64,000 nucleotides of DNA, from the NCBI RefSeq assembly GCF_011320225.1, contig NZ_JAAOEN010000012.1, forward strand, positions 85,716 through 149,715, given 5' to 3'. The translations under genes and the position numbers were made by a program. This DNA comes from Phytoactinopolyspora limicola (lineage in GTDB: Bacteria > Actinomycetota > Actinomycetes > Jiangellales > Jiangellaceae). Below, piece after piece: positions 52,778 to 61,364 of the stretch. The notes beneath the pieces are model-generated. The model was not told where the DNA came from and made no database searches. It was given only the letters and a program-made list of their open reading frames with translations. Positions within the stretch are counted from its first letter, which is position 1; every line of letters starts with the position of its first letter.

Positions 52778-53584
52778 CTAGCTTGCGGTGGTGGCCTCCT
52801 TTCCGAGCTCGTCGAGGATCGCCGGGAGGTCGGCTATGTCGGCGATCACCGCGTCGGGTACGAGGGTCGCAGGCTGGCGGCCCGCAACCGGCATCCCGTG
52901 AGTGTCGGCCACCCGGGCCAGATAGGTGTCGAGTTCGCCGGCTCGCGCCGGGTCCAGATCGAGGGTCACCGCCGCGAATGGTGCATCCGGACGCATCAGC
53001 ACACTCGTCACTCCGGCCTGGCGGGCGCCCTGGACGTCGTGGTCGATCCGGTCCCCCACGTGTACCGTCGTCGTGGCCTCGCCCAACGCGGCGACGAAGG
53101 CACGACGGTCGGGTTTAGCTCGGCCGATGTCGTCGGTGGTGACCACTCCGTCCACCTCATCCCACAGCCCCGTCGAACGCAGCACCGGCTCCTGATACAC
53201 CCGGAAACCGTTGGTCAGGATCGACACCCGCCAACCGGCCTCCCGCAGGCCCCGAAGCACCGGCACCGTGTGCTCGTGGAGCAGGCGCACCTTGCCGGGC
53301 ACGGCGTGCCGGCGGACCGTGGCCGCTACGTCCACGCTCCCCGCCGCCACCCCCACCTCGACGGCCAACGCGTCGGCGTGGGCCTGCCAGTTGTAGGCGG
53401 CCACCGGGTCGCCGCGATCGAGCGCCTCACGATGCCGCCGGAACAGCGCGGCCCGCAGGTCCACCGATGAGTCGCCGTTGCCGAGGTGTTCGGCGATCTC
53501 CGGGATCACCCAGGAGCTGAAAGCGTTGCGAACGAGCGTGTCGTCCAGGTCGAACGTGATGGCCAGGCTAGATCCGCCGGTCAC
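52778..53584 (-). CDS. HAD-superfamily hydrolase
   Basis: Phosphatase-type HAD protein, 268 aa. Motif I is TFDLDDTLV (both catalytic Asp present), motif II SILTNGF, motif III Lys in GRAKPDRRAF and motif IV HVGDRIDHDV. The GTG at 53584 overlaps the stop of the sugar permease gene (GTGA). Coupling suggests it removes phosphate from, or otherwise serves, the imported sugar; this is inference. Confidence 0.88.
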   Translation of the reverse strand: MTGGSSLAITFDLDDTLVRNAFSSWVIPEIAEHLGNGDSSVDLRAALFRRHREALDRGDPVAAYNWQAHADALAVEVGVAAGSVDVAATVRRHAVPGKVRLLHEHTVPVLRGLREAGWRVSILTNGFRVYQEPVLRSTGLWDEVDGVVTTDDIGRAKPDRRAFVAALGEATTTVHVGDRIDHDVQGARQAGVTSVLMRPDAPFAAVTLDLDPARAGELDTYLARVADTHGMPVAGRQPATLVPDAVIADIADLPAILDELGKEATTAS

Positions 53585-54498
53585 CTGATTCCCTCCGTCA
53601 GTCCTTCCATGAACTGGCGCGCCAGGATCACGAAAGCGATGATCATCGGCACCGACGACAATGTCAGGCCAGCGAACAACAAGGCCCACTCGGTGCTGAA
53701 TTCACCCACGATGGTGAGCATGCCGAGTGGAATGGTCCGCAGCTCGTCGCTGCGGATGAACACTAGGGGAAAGAAGAACTCGTTCCACATGCTGACGATG
53801 CTGACGATGGCGACGGTCGCCAACGCCGGACGCATCATCGGCATCGCCACCCGCCAGTACACCTGCCAGGCGTTGGCCCCGTCGACCATCGCCGCCTCTT
53901 CGACCTCACGGGGCAGCGTGATGAAGAACCCATAGAGGACGAAGATCGCGAACGACAACCGTTCGGCCACCAACACCAAGAGCAGCCCGTTGCGGGTATC
54001 GAGCAGGTCGAGCGACTGCATGAGCATGAACAGCGGCACCACGGCCAGCTTCAACGGCAAGGTCAAGCCGAGCAGGAAGACCATGAGGAGCGGCTTGTTC
54101 CAGCCGAAATCGAACCGGGCGAGGTAGTACGCCGCCATCGATGAGATCAGCAGCAACACGAGCAGACCGACACCGGTCACGTAGATGCTGTTCATGAAGT
54201 ACGCCGGGAAGTTGCTGCGCTCCCAGATCTCCGCGTAGTTCCCCCACTGCGGCCGGGTCGGCAGGCCCAACGGGTTGGACAAGATGTCCAGGTCCGAGCG
54301 CAGTGAGTTAGCCAGCATCAGGAAGATCGGGTACATCTCGATGACCGCGAAGATCACGAGCACCGCGTATGCCAGGGCAGCCGGCAGCCGTGGTCGCCGC
54401 CCCTCGCGGCGGCCCCGGTCCCGCGCCATCGCCGCCGGATCGTCCGCGCTGCGCGCCTTCGTCGCCGATCTGGTTGCCGTTGCCATCATGCGCCTCAC
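53581..54498 (-). CDS. Carbohydrate ABC importer permease (MalG type)
   Basis: Second permease of a CUT1-type sugar importer, 305 aa with six membrane segments. The EAA loop is EEAAMVDGANAWQVYWRVAMP near residue 200; positions only matter here. It ends FMEGLTEGIR, the usual MalG-like C-terminus. The GTG start at 54498 overlaps the preceding permease stop. Confidence 0.93.
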   Translation of the reverse strand: MRRMMATATRSATKARSADDPAAMARDRGRREGRRPRLPAALAYAVLVIFAVIEMYPIFLMLANSLRSDLDILSNPLGLPTRPQWGNYAEIWERSNFPAYFMNSIYVTGVGLLVLLLISSMAAYYLARFDFGWNKPLLMVFLLGLTLPLKLAVVPLFMLMQSLDLLDTRNGLLLVLVAERLSFAIFVLYGFFITLPREVEEAAMVDGANAWQVYWRVAMPMMRPALATVAIVSIVSMWNEFFFPLVFIRSDELRTIPLGMLTIVGEFSTEWALLFAGLTLSSVPMIIAFVILARQFMEGLTEGIR

Positions 54499-55457
54499 AG
54501 GTCGACCCGCTTACGAGTGAAGAAGAAGACCATGAGCCCGGAGACCACGGCCATGCCGACGATCAGCATCAACGCCAGGGCCGAACCGAGACCGATGGCC
54601 GCCGCGCCGCCCTCGCCACCGAACGCCAGGCGGTAGAACAGCAGCGCCAAGGTGTCGCTGGAGTAGAACGGGCTCCCGGTGACTCCTTGCATGGCATAGA
54701 CCAGGTCGAACATCTCGAACGACGAGATGAACGTCAGCACCGTCAGAATCATCCAGGCCGGTCTGGTGAGCGGCACCATGAAGTGCCACAACACCCGGAT
54801 ACCCGACGCACCGTCGAGCCGGGCCGCCTCGAACACCTGCCGTGGGATCGCCTGCATGGCGGCCAGGAACACCAGGATGCTGAACCCGAGCCGGTACCAG
54901 CCCTCGACGAAGATCACCGTGTAGAGCGCCGTCGACGGCGAACCCAGCCAGTTCTGGGCCAGCCCGCCCAGGCCGACACCCTCGAGGAACTGGTTGAGCG
55001 CGCCGAGGTTCGGGCTGAAGATGATCTGCCACAGGAAGCCGATCACGATCAACGACAGCAGGCGGGGCAGGAAGTAGGCCGCCTTGAAGATCTCCCGGCC
55101 CCGGTGGAACTGGTAAAGAAGAGCGGCGATCACGAACCCGACGACACACTGCAGCACAAACGAGAAGACGAAGATCTGCAGGTTGTTGCCGAGTGCGTTG
55201 GCCACTCGCTCGTCGAGGGGTGCGGTGGTTAGCAGGGCCCGGAAGTTGCCAAGCCCGGCCCAGTCTCCCCGCTGCATCCCCTGGAACTCGAAGAAGCTGT
55301 TGAACAGCGTCAACGCCACGGGGTACAGGACGAACAGGCCGTACACCAACAGTGCTGGAATGACGAATAGGTGGACCGCGCGGCTTCGGCCGCGGCGGCC
55401 GGCACCAGCCCGGCGCGATGTGCGCCGGGCCGGCGTTCCGGAGCGCGTCAAGGTCAT
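54495..55457 (-). CDS. Carbohydrate ABC importer permease (MalF type)
   Basis: First permease of the sugar importer, 320 aa with six membrane segments. The EAA loop is EAARLDGASGIRVLWHFMVP. It is 12 bp downstream of the binding-protein gene and overlaps the MalG-type gene by four bases. No ATPase gene is in the cluster; CUT1 importers often share a common MsiK-type ATPase encoded elsewhere. Confidence 0.93.
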   Translation of the reverse strand: MTLTRSGTPARRTSRRAGAGRRGRSRAVHLFVIPALLVYGLFVLYPVALTLFNSFFEFQGMQRGDWAGLGNFRALLTTAPLDERVANALGNNLQIFVFSFVLQCVVGFVIAALLYQFHRGREIFKAAYFLPRLLSLIVIGFLWQIIFSPNLGALNQFLEGVGLGGLAQNWLGSPSTALYTVIFVEGWYRLGFSILVFLAAMQAIPRQVFEAARLDGASGIRVLWHFMVPLTRPAWMILTVLTFISSFEMFDLVYAMQGVTGSPFYSSDTLALLFYRLAFGGEGGAAAIGLGSALALMLIVGMAVVSGLMVFFFTRKRVDL

Positions 55458-55469
55458 CTGTGCGACCCG

Positions 55470-56816
55470 CTACCGCTGGAAGGGCTCGTACCAGGCTTCC
55501 GCCGAGCGCTGTACGGTGGCGATGACCTCGTCGAGGTCGATCGCGTCCACGTACATACCCTGCAGCGCGTTCTCGAACTCCTCCTTGGTGTCCGGCTGAC
55601 CGCCGGCCAGGTCGATGTGCATCAAGGTGGGCACCGAGCCGGTCTCGTTGAGATCGATCAGGCTCTGGACCAGTTCGTCGTCCACCTGCACCCCGGGTAC
55701 CGGGCTGGTGCGGGCGAAGTTCTCCGCGAAGGCCTGGCCGAACTCGTGGGTGGCCATGAACGCCAGCAGCCGCTCCGCTGCCTCGACGTTGTCCGAACCG
55801 GCGACCGCGGCGTAGGCGCCATCCACCCACGTGCTCACCTGGGGCTGACCGTCCGGCGTGTCCGGGAGGGCCGGGATGATCCCCATGCGCAGATCTGGGT
55901 TCAGCTCCCGCAGCGGCGCGATCCGGTAGTCACCGTTGATGTACATGGCGGCATCCCCGACGGCGAACATACCGCGGGCCTCGTCGTCGGAGATCCCCAC
56001 GAAGTTCGGCGGGAAATACGGCTCGAGGTCGACCATCCGCTCGACCGACGCCCGGAACTCGGGTGCGGTGAAGTCCACCTCACCGGCGCGTAGCTGATCG
56101 ATGAAGTCCGGCCCGTAAGCGCCGGGCGCCACCGCGGCATGGGTCAGCGACAACAGGTACGCCGCGTCGCCGGCTTGCGCCACCGGGGTGACCCCTTGTG
56201 CCTGCAACTCCTCCGCGGCCTGCAACAACTCGTCCCAGGTGGTCGGCACGTCGACGCCGTGTTCGTCGAAGACGTCGACGTTGTACAGAGTGACGGCCGC
56301 GTTGAGCGCCAACGGCACGCCGTAGATCTCGCCATCGCTGCCCCGCACCGCCTCGAGGTACTCGTCGTCGATCGCGTCGAGTCCGTCGAGACCGGTGATC
56401 GGCTCCAGATACCCCTGATCGGACAGCAACTGGCCGCGCGCGTAGGAACGCATCTGCACGATGTCCGGGCCGCTGCCGGCCTGGAGCGCGCTCTGCAAGA
56501 TCTGGTCGTAGTCGGTGGAGCTGAACGGTGAGAAGTCAACGGTGATGCCGGGGTACTGCTCCTCGAACGCCGCGAAGATCTCCCGATATCCCTCGGCGTC
56601 CTCCGGTCGCCAGCTGTACACCTCGAGGGTGACGTCGTCGAACTCCGCGGCATCCACGTCCGGGTCGGTGGCATCGTCCGGAGACGTGTTCTCGCCCTGA
56701 CTACCACCGTCATCGTCGTCCGTACCGCCGGCGTCGTCCTGGCCACATGCAGCCAGGACCAGGGCGGCCGTGGCAACCAGTGCCGCACCCCAGGTGGCTC
56801 TTCTTCTCGTGCGCAT
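55470..56816 (-). CDS. Sugar-binding lipoprotein of the ABC importer
   Basis: Extracellular binding protein, family 1 type, 448 aa. The signal peptide ends at lipobox LAAC with Cys24, followed by an Asp/Gly/Ser-rich linker of about 35 residues. The mature N-terminus is VTLEVYSWRPEDAEGYREIF. Conserved MYINGDYRIAPL and a Trp-rich C-terminus (AWYEPF) are seen. The sugar is unknown. It follows the RpiR-type regulator gene by 90 bp. Confidence 0.92.
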   Translation of the reverse strand: MRTRRRATWGAALVATAALVLAACGQDDAGGTDDDDGGSQGENTSPDDATDPDVDAAEFDDVTLEVYSWRPEDAEGYREIFAAFEEQYPGITVDFSPFSSTDYDQILQSALQAGSGPDIVQMRSYARGQLLSDQGYLEPITGLDGLDAIDDEYLEAVRGSDGEIYGVPLALNAAVTLYNVDVFDEHGVDVPTTWDELLQAAEELQAQGVTPVAQAGDAAYLLSLTHAAVAPGAYGPDFIDQLRAGEVDFTAPEFRASVERMVDLEPYFPPNFVGISDDEARGMFAVGDAAMYINGDYRIAPLRELNPDLRMGIIPALPDTPDGQPQVSTWVDGAYAAVAGSDNVEAAERLLAFMATHEFGQAFAENFARTSPVPGVQVDDELVQSLIDLNETGSVPTLMHIDLAGGQPDTKEEFENALQGMYVDAIDLDEVIATVQRSAEAWYEPFQR

Positions 56817-56906
56817 ACGGTCCTCCTCATCGAAAACGTCTGGGTGTTGAAATGTCGGAGCGGTCGTTGCAGCCCGGCACCGGCACAGGGTGCGGGGCGT
56901 TCCCGG

Positions 56907-57788
56907 TCAGTGCCGGGTTGATCCGCCGTGGCCGCGCCGGCCAACGGCGTCGAACGTGACCTCTAGGGCGCGCAAAGTCTCGTCGTACGAGCGTTGGGCG
57001 ACCCCGACGAACAAGATGTCGGCCACCGTGAGCTGAGCGTGGTGGCTGGCCATCGCCCCCACCCGGAAGGTGGTTTCGCGCGCGGCGGTGGTCAACACGT
57101 AGTCGGCCTGCTCGGTGATCGGCGAGCGGGCGAAGTTGGTGATAGCGACGGTGACCGCGCCGCGGCCCCGGGCCTCGGCAAGGGCATCCACGGTGTCGCT
57201 GGTGGCGCCGGTGTACGACACCCCAATGGCGACGTCGTCGTCGCTCATCAGCGCAGCCGTGGACAACGCCTCCCGCACATCCGACCAGGCGAAAGCTTGC
57301 CGGCCGATCCGGCGCAGTTTCAATCCGAGGTCGGCGATCACCAGCCCGGAAGTGCCGACACCGAACAGATCGATCCGGCGCGCCGCCGACATCACGTCCA
57401 CCACTCGGGCCAGGCTTTCCCGGTCGATACCCTCGACGGTCTCGGCGATAGCGCGGGAGTCGGCCGCCGCGATCTTGCTGATGATCTGATCGAGATCATC
57501 GGAGCGCTCGACGTCGGTGCCGACGAGCCGCTCGGTGCTGGCTTCGTTCCGGCCCATGTCGATGGCGAGGGCCAAGCGCAGCTGTGCATATCCGGAGAAT
57601 CCGGCCGACCGGCAGAACCGCACCACCGTGGCCTCCGAGGTACGGGCCGCCCGGGCCAAGGCCGTGATGCTGGCGATGGCGACCCCGGCGGGATCCTCAA
57701 GCACGGCTTCAGCTACCCGGAGCTCCGCCGGGTTGAGCGACGGCAACAAACCCCGAACTCGCACCAGCGTGCCTTTCGATCCAGCCAC
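56907..57788 (-). CDS. MurR/RpiR-family regulator
   Basis: Sugar-phosphate-responsive regulator, 293 aa. The N-terminal RpiR helix-turn-helix reads ALARAARTSEATVVRFCRS. The C-terminal SIS domain shows FGVGTSGLVIADLGLKLRRIG and GVSYTGATSDTVDALAEAR. The GTG at 57788 was chosen because AGGAGG lies eight bases upstream; an ATG at 57851 would translate the inverted repeat at 57835-57848. It probably controls the adjacent importer in response to a phosphorylated sugar. Confidence 0.9.
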   Translation of the reverse strand: MAGSKGTLVRVRGLLPSLNPAELRVAEAVLEDPAGVAIASITALARAARTSEATVVRFCRSAGFSGYAQLRLALAIDMGRNEASTERLVGTDVERSDDLDQIISKIAAADSRAIAETVEGIDRESLARVVDVMSAARRIDLFGVGTSGLVIADLGLKLRRIGRQAFAWSDVREALSTAALMSDDDVAIGVSYTGATSDTVDALAEARGRGAVTVAITNFARSPITEQADYVLTTAARETTFRVGAMASHHAQLTVADILFVGVAQRSYDETLRALEVTFDAVGRRGHGGSTRH

Positions 57789-57834
57789 GGCGCCACCTCC
57801 TGGTGAAAACTTACGACGCGATGGAGGTGTCGTC

Positions 57835-57848
57835 AAGAAAAACTTCTT
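57835..57848. promoter_or_regulatory. AAGAA-N4-TTCTT inverted repeat upstream of the RpiR-type gene
   Basis: A short symmetrical AT-rich site within GC-rich surroundings, 47 bases before the chosen regulator start. A GAAAAC element recurs at about 57804 and upstream of the binding-protein gene near 56831. It is a candidate autoregulatory operator. Confidence 0.45.
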
Positions 57849-58054
57849 CATGAATCTTGTCGGCCGGTTTCACGCTCCCCCGGCGGGCCGGGCCAATCCC
57901 ACCCAAGTTGGTGGGTTGAGCCGGAAATGACCCCCGTGACCAGGCTCGACGCACGAATGGCACACACCACATGGCATCGGCGGTTACGTTGAGAGCACAA
58001 CACCGGCAGAACCGCTGAACGCCGTCCCGAACCGACCGACAGGAGCGACTCAAC

Positions 58055-58093
58055 GTGCCTTCGGCCTTCCCCGCCCTGGCCGGTACCCACTAG
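58055..58093 (+). CDS. Possible 12-residue leader peptide upstream of sulP
   Basis: GTG at 58055 has AGGAG nine bases upstream and opens a 12-codon frame rich in Ala/Pro (FPALAGTH end), closed by TAG at 58091-58093. The SulP GTG starts two bases later, with no ribosome site of its own. Translational coupling is plausible. It holds no Cys or Met run, so a sulfur-attenuation peptide is not supported. Confidence 0.4.
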   Translation: MPSAFPALAGTH

Positions 58094-58095
58094 CC

Positions 58096-59652
58096 GTGAC
58101 ATCGCCGCCACCGCTGCCGCCCCGCAGGCGCCGGATCATCCGGCCCGTCCGCGGTGACCTGATCGCCGGCATCAGCGTCGCCATGGTCCTCATCCCGCAA
58201 TCACTCGCCTATGCCGAACTCGCCGGGTTGCCTCCGGTGCATGGCCTCTACGCTGCCGCGGCGGCACCGATCGCGGCGGCGCTCATTGGCTCCTCGCCCT
58301 ATTTGCAGACCGGGCCGGTGGCGCTGACCAGCCTGCTCACGCTGGGCGCCCTGGCACCGTTGGCGGCCACCGGCTCGGCGACGTTCGCCGGCTACGCCGC
58401 CATCCTGGCCGTCCTGGTCGGTGTCGCGCGAGTGCTGCTGGGTGCGCTCCGTTGGGGCGCACTCGCGTACTTCATGTCGATTCCCGTGGTATCAGGGTTC
58501 ACCGTCGCCGCCGCGGTGCTTATCATCGCCTCCCAGGTGCCCCACCTCGTCGACGCGCCGTCGGTCTCAGACAGCCCCACCCGGGCGGCCGCGGATGCGC
58601 TGTCTCACCCCGACCGGTGGAGTGCCACCACCATCCTCGTGGGCGTAGCCGTCATACTGATCGTTCTCGTTGGGCGACGGATGTCCGCTCTCGTCCCGTG
58701 GGTGCTGGTGGCCACGGTTATCCCACTCGTCGCCAGCCAGGCCGGCGCCCTCGACGTCACGGTCGTCGGGGCGATCCCCGCGGGCCTGCCCGACCTGTCA
58801 CTCGATCTACCGTGGTCGGCCACCCCCGATCTGATCGTGCCTGCCCTGCTGATCGCCCTGGTCGGATTCGCCGAACCAGCGTCGATCGCCCGTCGGTACG
58901 CGATCACCGACCGGCAGGCGTGGAACCCCCACCGGGAGTTCATCGGACAGGGGTTGGCCAACCTGGCCGCAGGTGTCGCCGGAGGCTACCCAACCGGTGG
59001 CTCGTTCTCCCGCTCCGCACTCAACCGGCTGTGCGGTGCGAAGACCCGATGGAGCGGCGCGGTCACCGGGGCCACCGTCATCGCCGTTCTACCGTTCGCC
59101 GACGTGCTCGCCGAGCTTCCCGTCGCGGTGCTCGCGGGCCTGGTCATCGTCGCCGCGATCTCACTCGTCGACCTGCGTCCGTTCGGAGAGTACTGGCGCA
59201 ACTCGCGCCCACAGTTCCTCGTGGCGGTACCAACCGCCGTGGCGACGCTAGCCTTCGCGCCGCGGATCGAGCGTGGCCTGCTGGTGGGGATCGCGCTGGC
59301 CTTCGCGGTGCATCTATGGCGGGAGATGCGGATCGACCTCACCACCCGGCGGGCCGGCCCCACGCTGCACGTCCACCCGGAGGGCGTGCTCTACTTCGCG
59401 TCAGCTCCGATGCTCGACACCCGGCTGACCGCGTTGCTGGCCGAACATCCCGACATCACCCGGGTAGTGCTCGACGTGCACCGACTCGGCCGCCTTGACC
59501 TCACCGGGCTCATGGCGCTGCGCGGTTTCGCCGAGCATGCACGTGGCTTCGGCGTGGAGGTAGAAGTACACAACGTGCCTGAGCACGCCCGGGCACGCGC
59601 CCACCGGGTGCTAGACCCGGTGTGCCGACTGGTGACGACCGAACCGGACTAA
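58096..59652 (+). CDS. SulP-family anion transporter with STAS domain
   Basis: Membrane transporter of the SLC26/SulP family, 518 aa. The start is the family signature GDLIAGISVAMVLIPQSLAYAELAGLPP by position 20-48. Ten or more membrane segments follow, with the conserved AGGYPTGGSFSRSALN region near residue 295. The last 100 residues are a STAS domain (VVLDVHRLGRLDLTGLMAL). Sulfate or bicarbonate are the usual substrates; nothing nearby settles which. GTG start at 58096. Confidence 0.9.
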   Translation: MTSPPPLPPRRRRIIRPVRGDLIAGISVAMVLIPQSLAYAELAGLPPVHGLYAAAAAPIAAALIGSSPYLQTGPVALTSLLTLGALAPLAATGSATFAGYAAILAVLVGVARVLLGALRWGALAYFMSIPVVSGFTVAAAVLIIASQVPHLVDAPSVSDSPTRAAADALSHPDRWSATTILVGVAVILIVLVGRRMSALVPWVLVATVIPLVASQAGALDVTVVGAIPAGLPDLSLDLPWSATPDLIVPALLIALVGFAEPASIARRYAITDRQAWNPHREFIGQGLANLAAGVAGGYPTGGSFSRSALNRLCGAKTRWSGAVTGATVIAVLPFADVLAELPVAVLAGLVIVAAISLVDLRPFGEYWRNSRPQFLVAVPTAVATLAFAPRIERGLLVGIALAFAVHLWREMRIDLTTRRAGPTLHVHPEGVLYFASAPMLDTRLTALLAEHPDITRVVLDVHRLGRLDLTGLMALRGFAEHARGFGVEVEVHNVPEHARARAHRVLDPVCRLVTTEPD

Positions 59653-59674
59653 CCGCCGGAACGACCCGCGGTGG

Positions 59675-59786
59675 CCACAAGGAGGCTTACTGCACCACCG
59701 CGCTCGCCACAAGGAGGCTTACTGTCGCCATAGCAACCACAAGGAGGCTTACTGCATCACGGCGCTCGCCATAAGGAAGCTTGTGG
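59675..59786. repeat. Array of AAGGAGGCTT-type units, locus 2
   Basis: Three identical 18-base units (59675-59692, 59707-59724, 59737-59754) share CCACAAGGAGGCTTACTG. A variant unit follows at 59769-59786. Spacing is 30-32 bases. The array lies between the convergent sulP and rbpA genes, like locus 1 between hdeD-like and ctaB, which also converge. Confidence 0.85.
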
Positions 59787-59895
59787 CGAGCGCGGTGGCC
59801 GCCTCGCATGCGCACAGGCGGGTTCCCGTGGCGGGTTCCAGCGATGGCTGTCCCGCAGCGGGTATCCCGTGGTGGTTGAGTTCGACGTCGGGCCC

Positions 59896-60237
59896 TCAGA
59901 GGCGGCGGCGCTGCCGCAACGCCGCCAGCGCCTCTTCGAGGATGGCCTCGCCGTCTTCCTCGCTACGCCGCTCTTTGACGTAGGCCAGGTGCGTCTTGTA
60001 CGGCTCCGACCTCGGCAACGGCGGCGGATTCTCTTCGTCCTGACTAGCCGGTAACCCACAGCGGGGACAATCCCAGACGTCAGGCACGTCGGCTTCCAGC
60101 GCGAAATACGGGGCGCTGACGTGTCCTTGCACGCAGTAGTAGGTCACCTGACGACGAGGCGCGGCTTCACCGCGCTCGTCCTCGCCCATCGGGCCAGCTC
60201 CTACCCGGCTTCCCCGGATCGCGTTTCCACCGGCCAC
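59896..60237 (-). CDS. rbpA: RNA polymerase-binding protein RbpA
   Basis: Actinobacterial transcription factor that binds RNA polymerase and group 1/2 sigma factors and stabilises open complexes. The N-terminal AIRGSRVGAGP matches the known basic tail. The core has YYCVQGH and CPRCGLPAS, keeping the zinc-type Cys positions. The C-terminal sigma-interaction part (TPYKTHLAYVKERRSEEDGE-like, reading SEPYKTHLAYVKERR) is present. Length 113 aa is typical. It precedes no operon partner tightly and is 52 bp from secG. Confidence 0.95.
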   Translation of the reverse strand: MAGGNAIRGSRVGAGPMGEDERGEAAPRRQVTYYCVQGHVSAPYFALEADVPDVWDCPRCGLPASQDEENPPPLPRSEPYKTHLAYVKERRSEEDGEAILEEALAALRQRRRL

Positions 60238-60289
60238 CTGTCGGTCCCTCCACGTTGAGTTCGGGTGACGTTTGGCTAGACCTCGGTTG

Positions 60290-60514
60290 TCACGCCATCA
60301 ACCCCAGCGCGACGATGCACGACACCCAGACCAGGCCGACCGCGACGGTCAGCCGGTCGAGGTTACGCTCGGCGACCGACGAGCCGCCGACCGAGGCCGA
60401 CATCCCGCCACCGAACATGTCGGACAGGCCACCGCCCTTCCCCTTGTGCATCAAGATCAGCACGAGCATGAGCACGCTCGTGATCACGAGGAGAATCGCA
60501 AATAGCAGCTTCAC
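60290..60514 (-). CDS. secG: Protein translocase subunit SecG
   Basis: Small subunit of the SecYEG channel. Two membrane segments (about residues 3-22 and 54-73) flank the conserved HKGKGGGLSDMFGGG loop. The GTG at 60514 is chosen because GAGG lies about nine bases upstream; an ATG at 60529 has a purine run directly against it. Length is 74 aa. SecG lies between tpiA and rbpA, a usual actinobacterial order. Confidence 0.94.
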   Translation of the reverse strand: MKLLFAILLVITSVLMLVLILMHKGKGGGLSDMFGGGMSASVGGSSVAERNLDRLTVAVGLVWVSCIVALGLMA

Positions 60515-60577
60515 GTTGGTGAGCCTCATCCTTGTCGAACGAGTGGCGGTCGAGCGGCCGTAAGTCTACCGCGATGA

Positions 60578-61360
60578 TCAGCCCCGGTCGAAGCGGCAGA
60601 TCGCGGCGAACTCGTCGGCGTCGAGACTGGCGCCGCCCACGAGCGTGCCGTCGACGTCCGGCTGGTCCATGATCGGGCCCACATTGGCCGCTTTCACCGA
60701 GCCACCGTACAACACCCGGACGGCCGAAGCCACCTCGGCGTTGTACAACACGCTGATCCGGGTGCGGATCTCCGCGGCCATCTCCTGGGCGTTGTCCGGG
60801 GTGGCGACCTCACCCGTGCCGATAGCCCACACCGGCTCGTACGCGACCACCACCGAACTCGCCTGGGCGGCGGGAATTTCCGCGAACGCACCGTCGAGCT
60901 GAGCCAGCGTGTGCGCCACCTGGTCGCCGGCCTGGCGGACCTCTAGGCCCTCCCCGACACAGAGGATAGGTGTCATCTCGTGCCGCAGAGCGGCCTTCAC
61001 CTTAGCGTTGACCAACTCGTCGGACTCGGCATGATGCTGGCGCCGCTCGGAGTGTCCAACGGCCACGTACGAGCAGCCCAGCTTCGCCAAGAAGGCGCCG
61101 GAGATCTCGCCGGTGTACGCGCCGGAATCATGCGCCGACAGGTCCTGCGCCCCATACGCGAGGTTCAGCTTGTCGCCATCGATCAACGTCTGCACCGACC
61201 GGATGTCGGTGAACGGCGGCAGCACCGCGACGTCGACCTTCTCGAACGTCTCGGCGTCGAGCGAGAACGCCAGCTTCTGCACCAGCGCGATCGCCTCGAG
61301 ATGGTTCAGGTTCATCTTCCAGTTGCCGGCCATCAGGGGCCGGCGCGGTGTCTTCGCCAT
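60578..61360 (-). CDS. tpiA: Triosephosphate isomerase
   Basis: Interconverts dihydroxyacetone phosphate and glyceraldehyde 3-phosphate. Active-site residues are in AGNWKMN (Asn/Lys), VAVGHSERR (His) and [13 protein letters not shown] (Glu); the phosphate loop is [10 protein letters not shown]. Length is 260 aa. The ATG at 61360 starts four bases after the pgk stop, with GGAGTG upstream. Confidence 0.97.
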   Translation of the reverse strand: MAKTPRRPLMAGNWKMNLNHLEAIALVQKLAFSLDAETFEKVDVAVLPPFTDIRSVQTLIDGDKLNLAYGAQDLSAHDSGAYTGEISGAFLAKLGCSYVAVGHSERRQHHAESDELVNAKVKAALRHEMTPILCVGEGLEVRQAGDQVAHTLAQLDGAFAEIPAAQASSVVVAYEPVWAIGTGEVATPDNAQEMAAEIRTRISVLYNAEVASAVRVLYGGSVKAANVGPIMDQPDVDGTLVGGASLDADEFAAICRFDRG

Positions 61361-61364
61361 CAAG

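Noticed and set aside
57850..58054. Possible riboswitch before sulP
   Set aside because: A small hairpin (CCCACC/GGTGGG) is present but no known sulfur or SAM riboswitch core could be matched by eye.
59675..59786. CRISPR-like array of 18-base units
   Set aside because: Only 12-14 bases lie between units and these are themselves partly shared; no cas genes. Best treated as a dispersed repeat.
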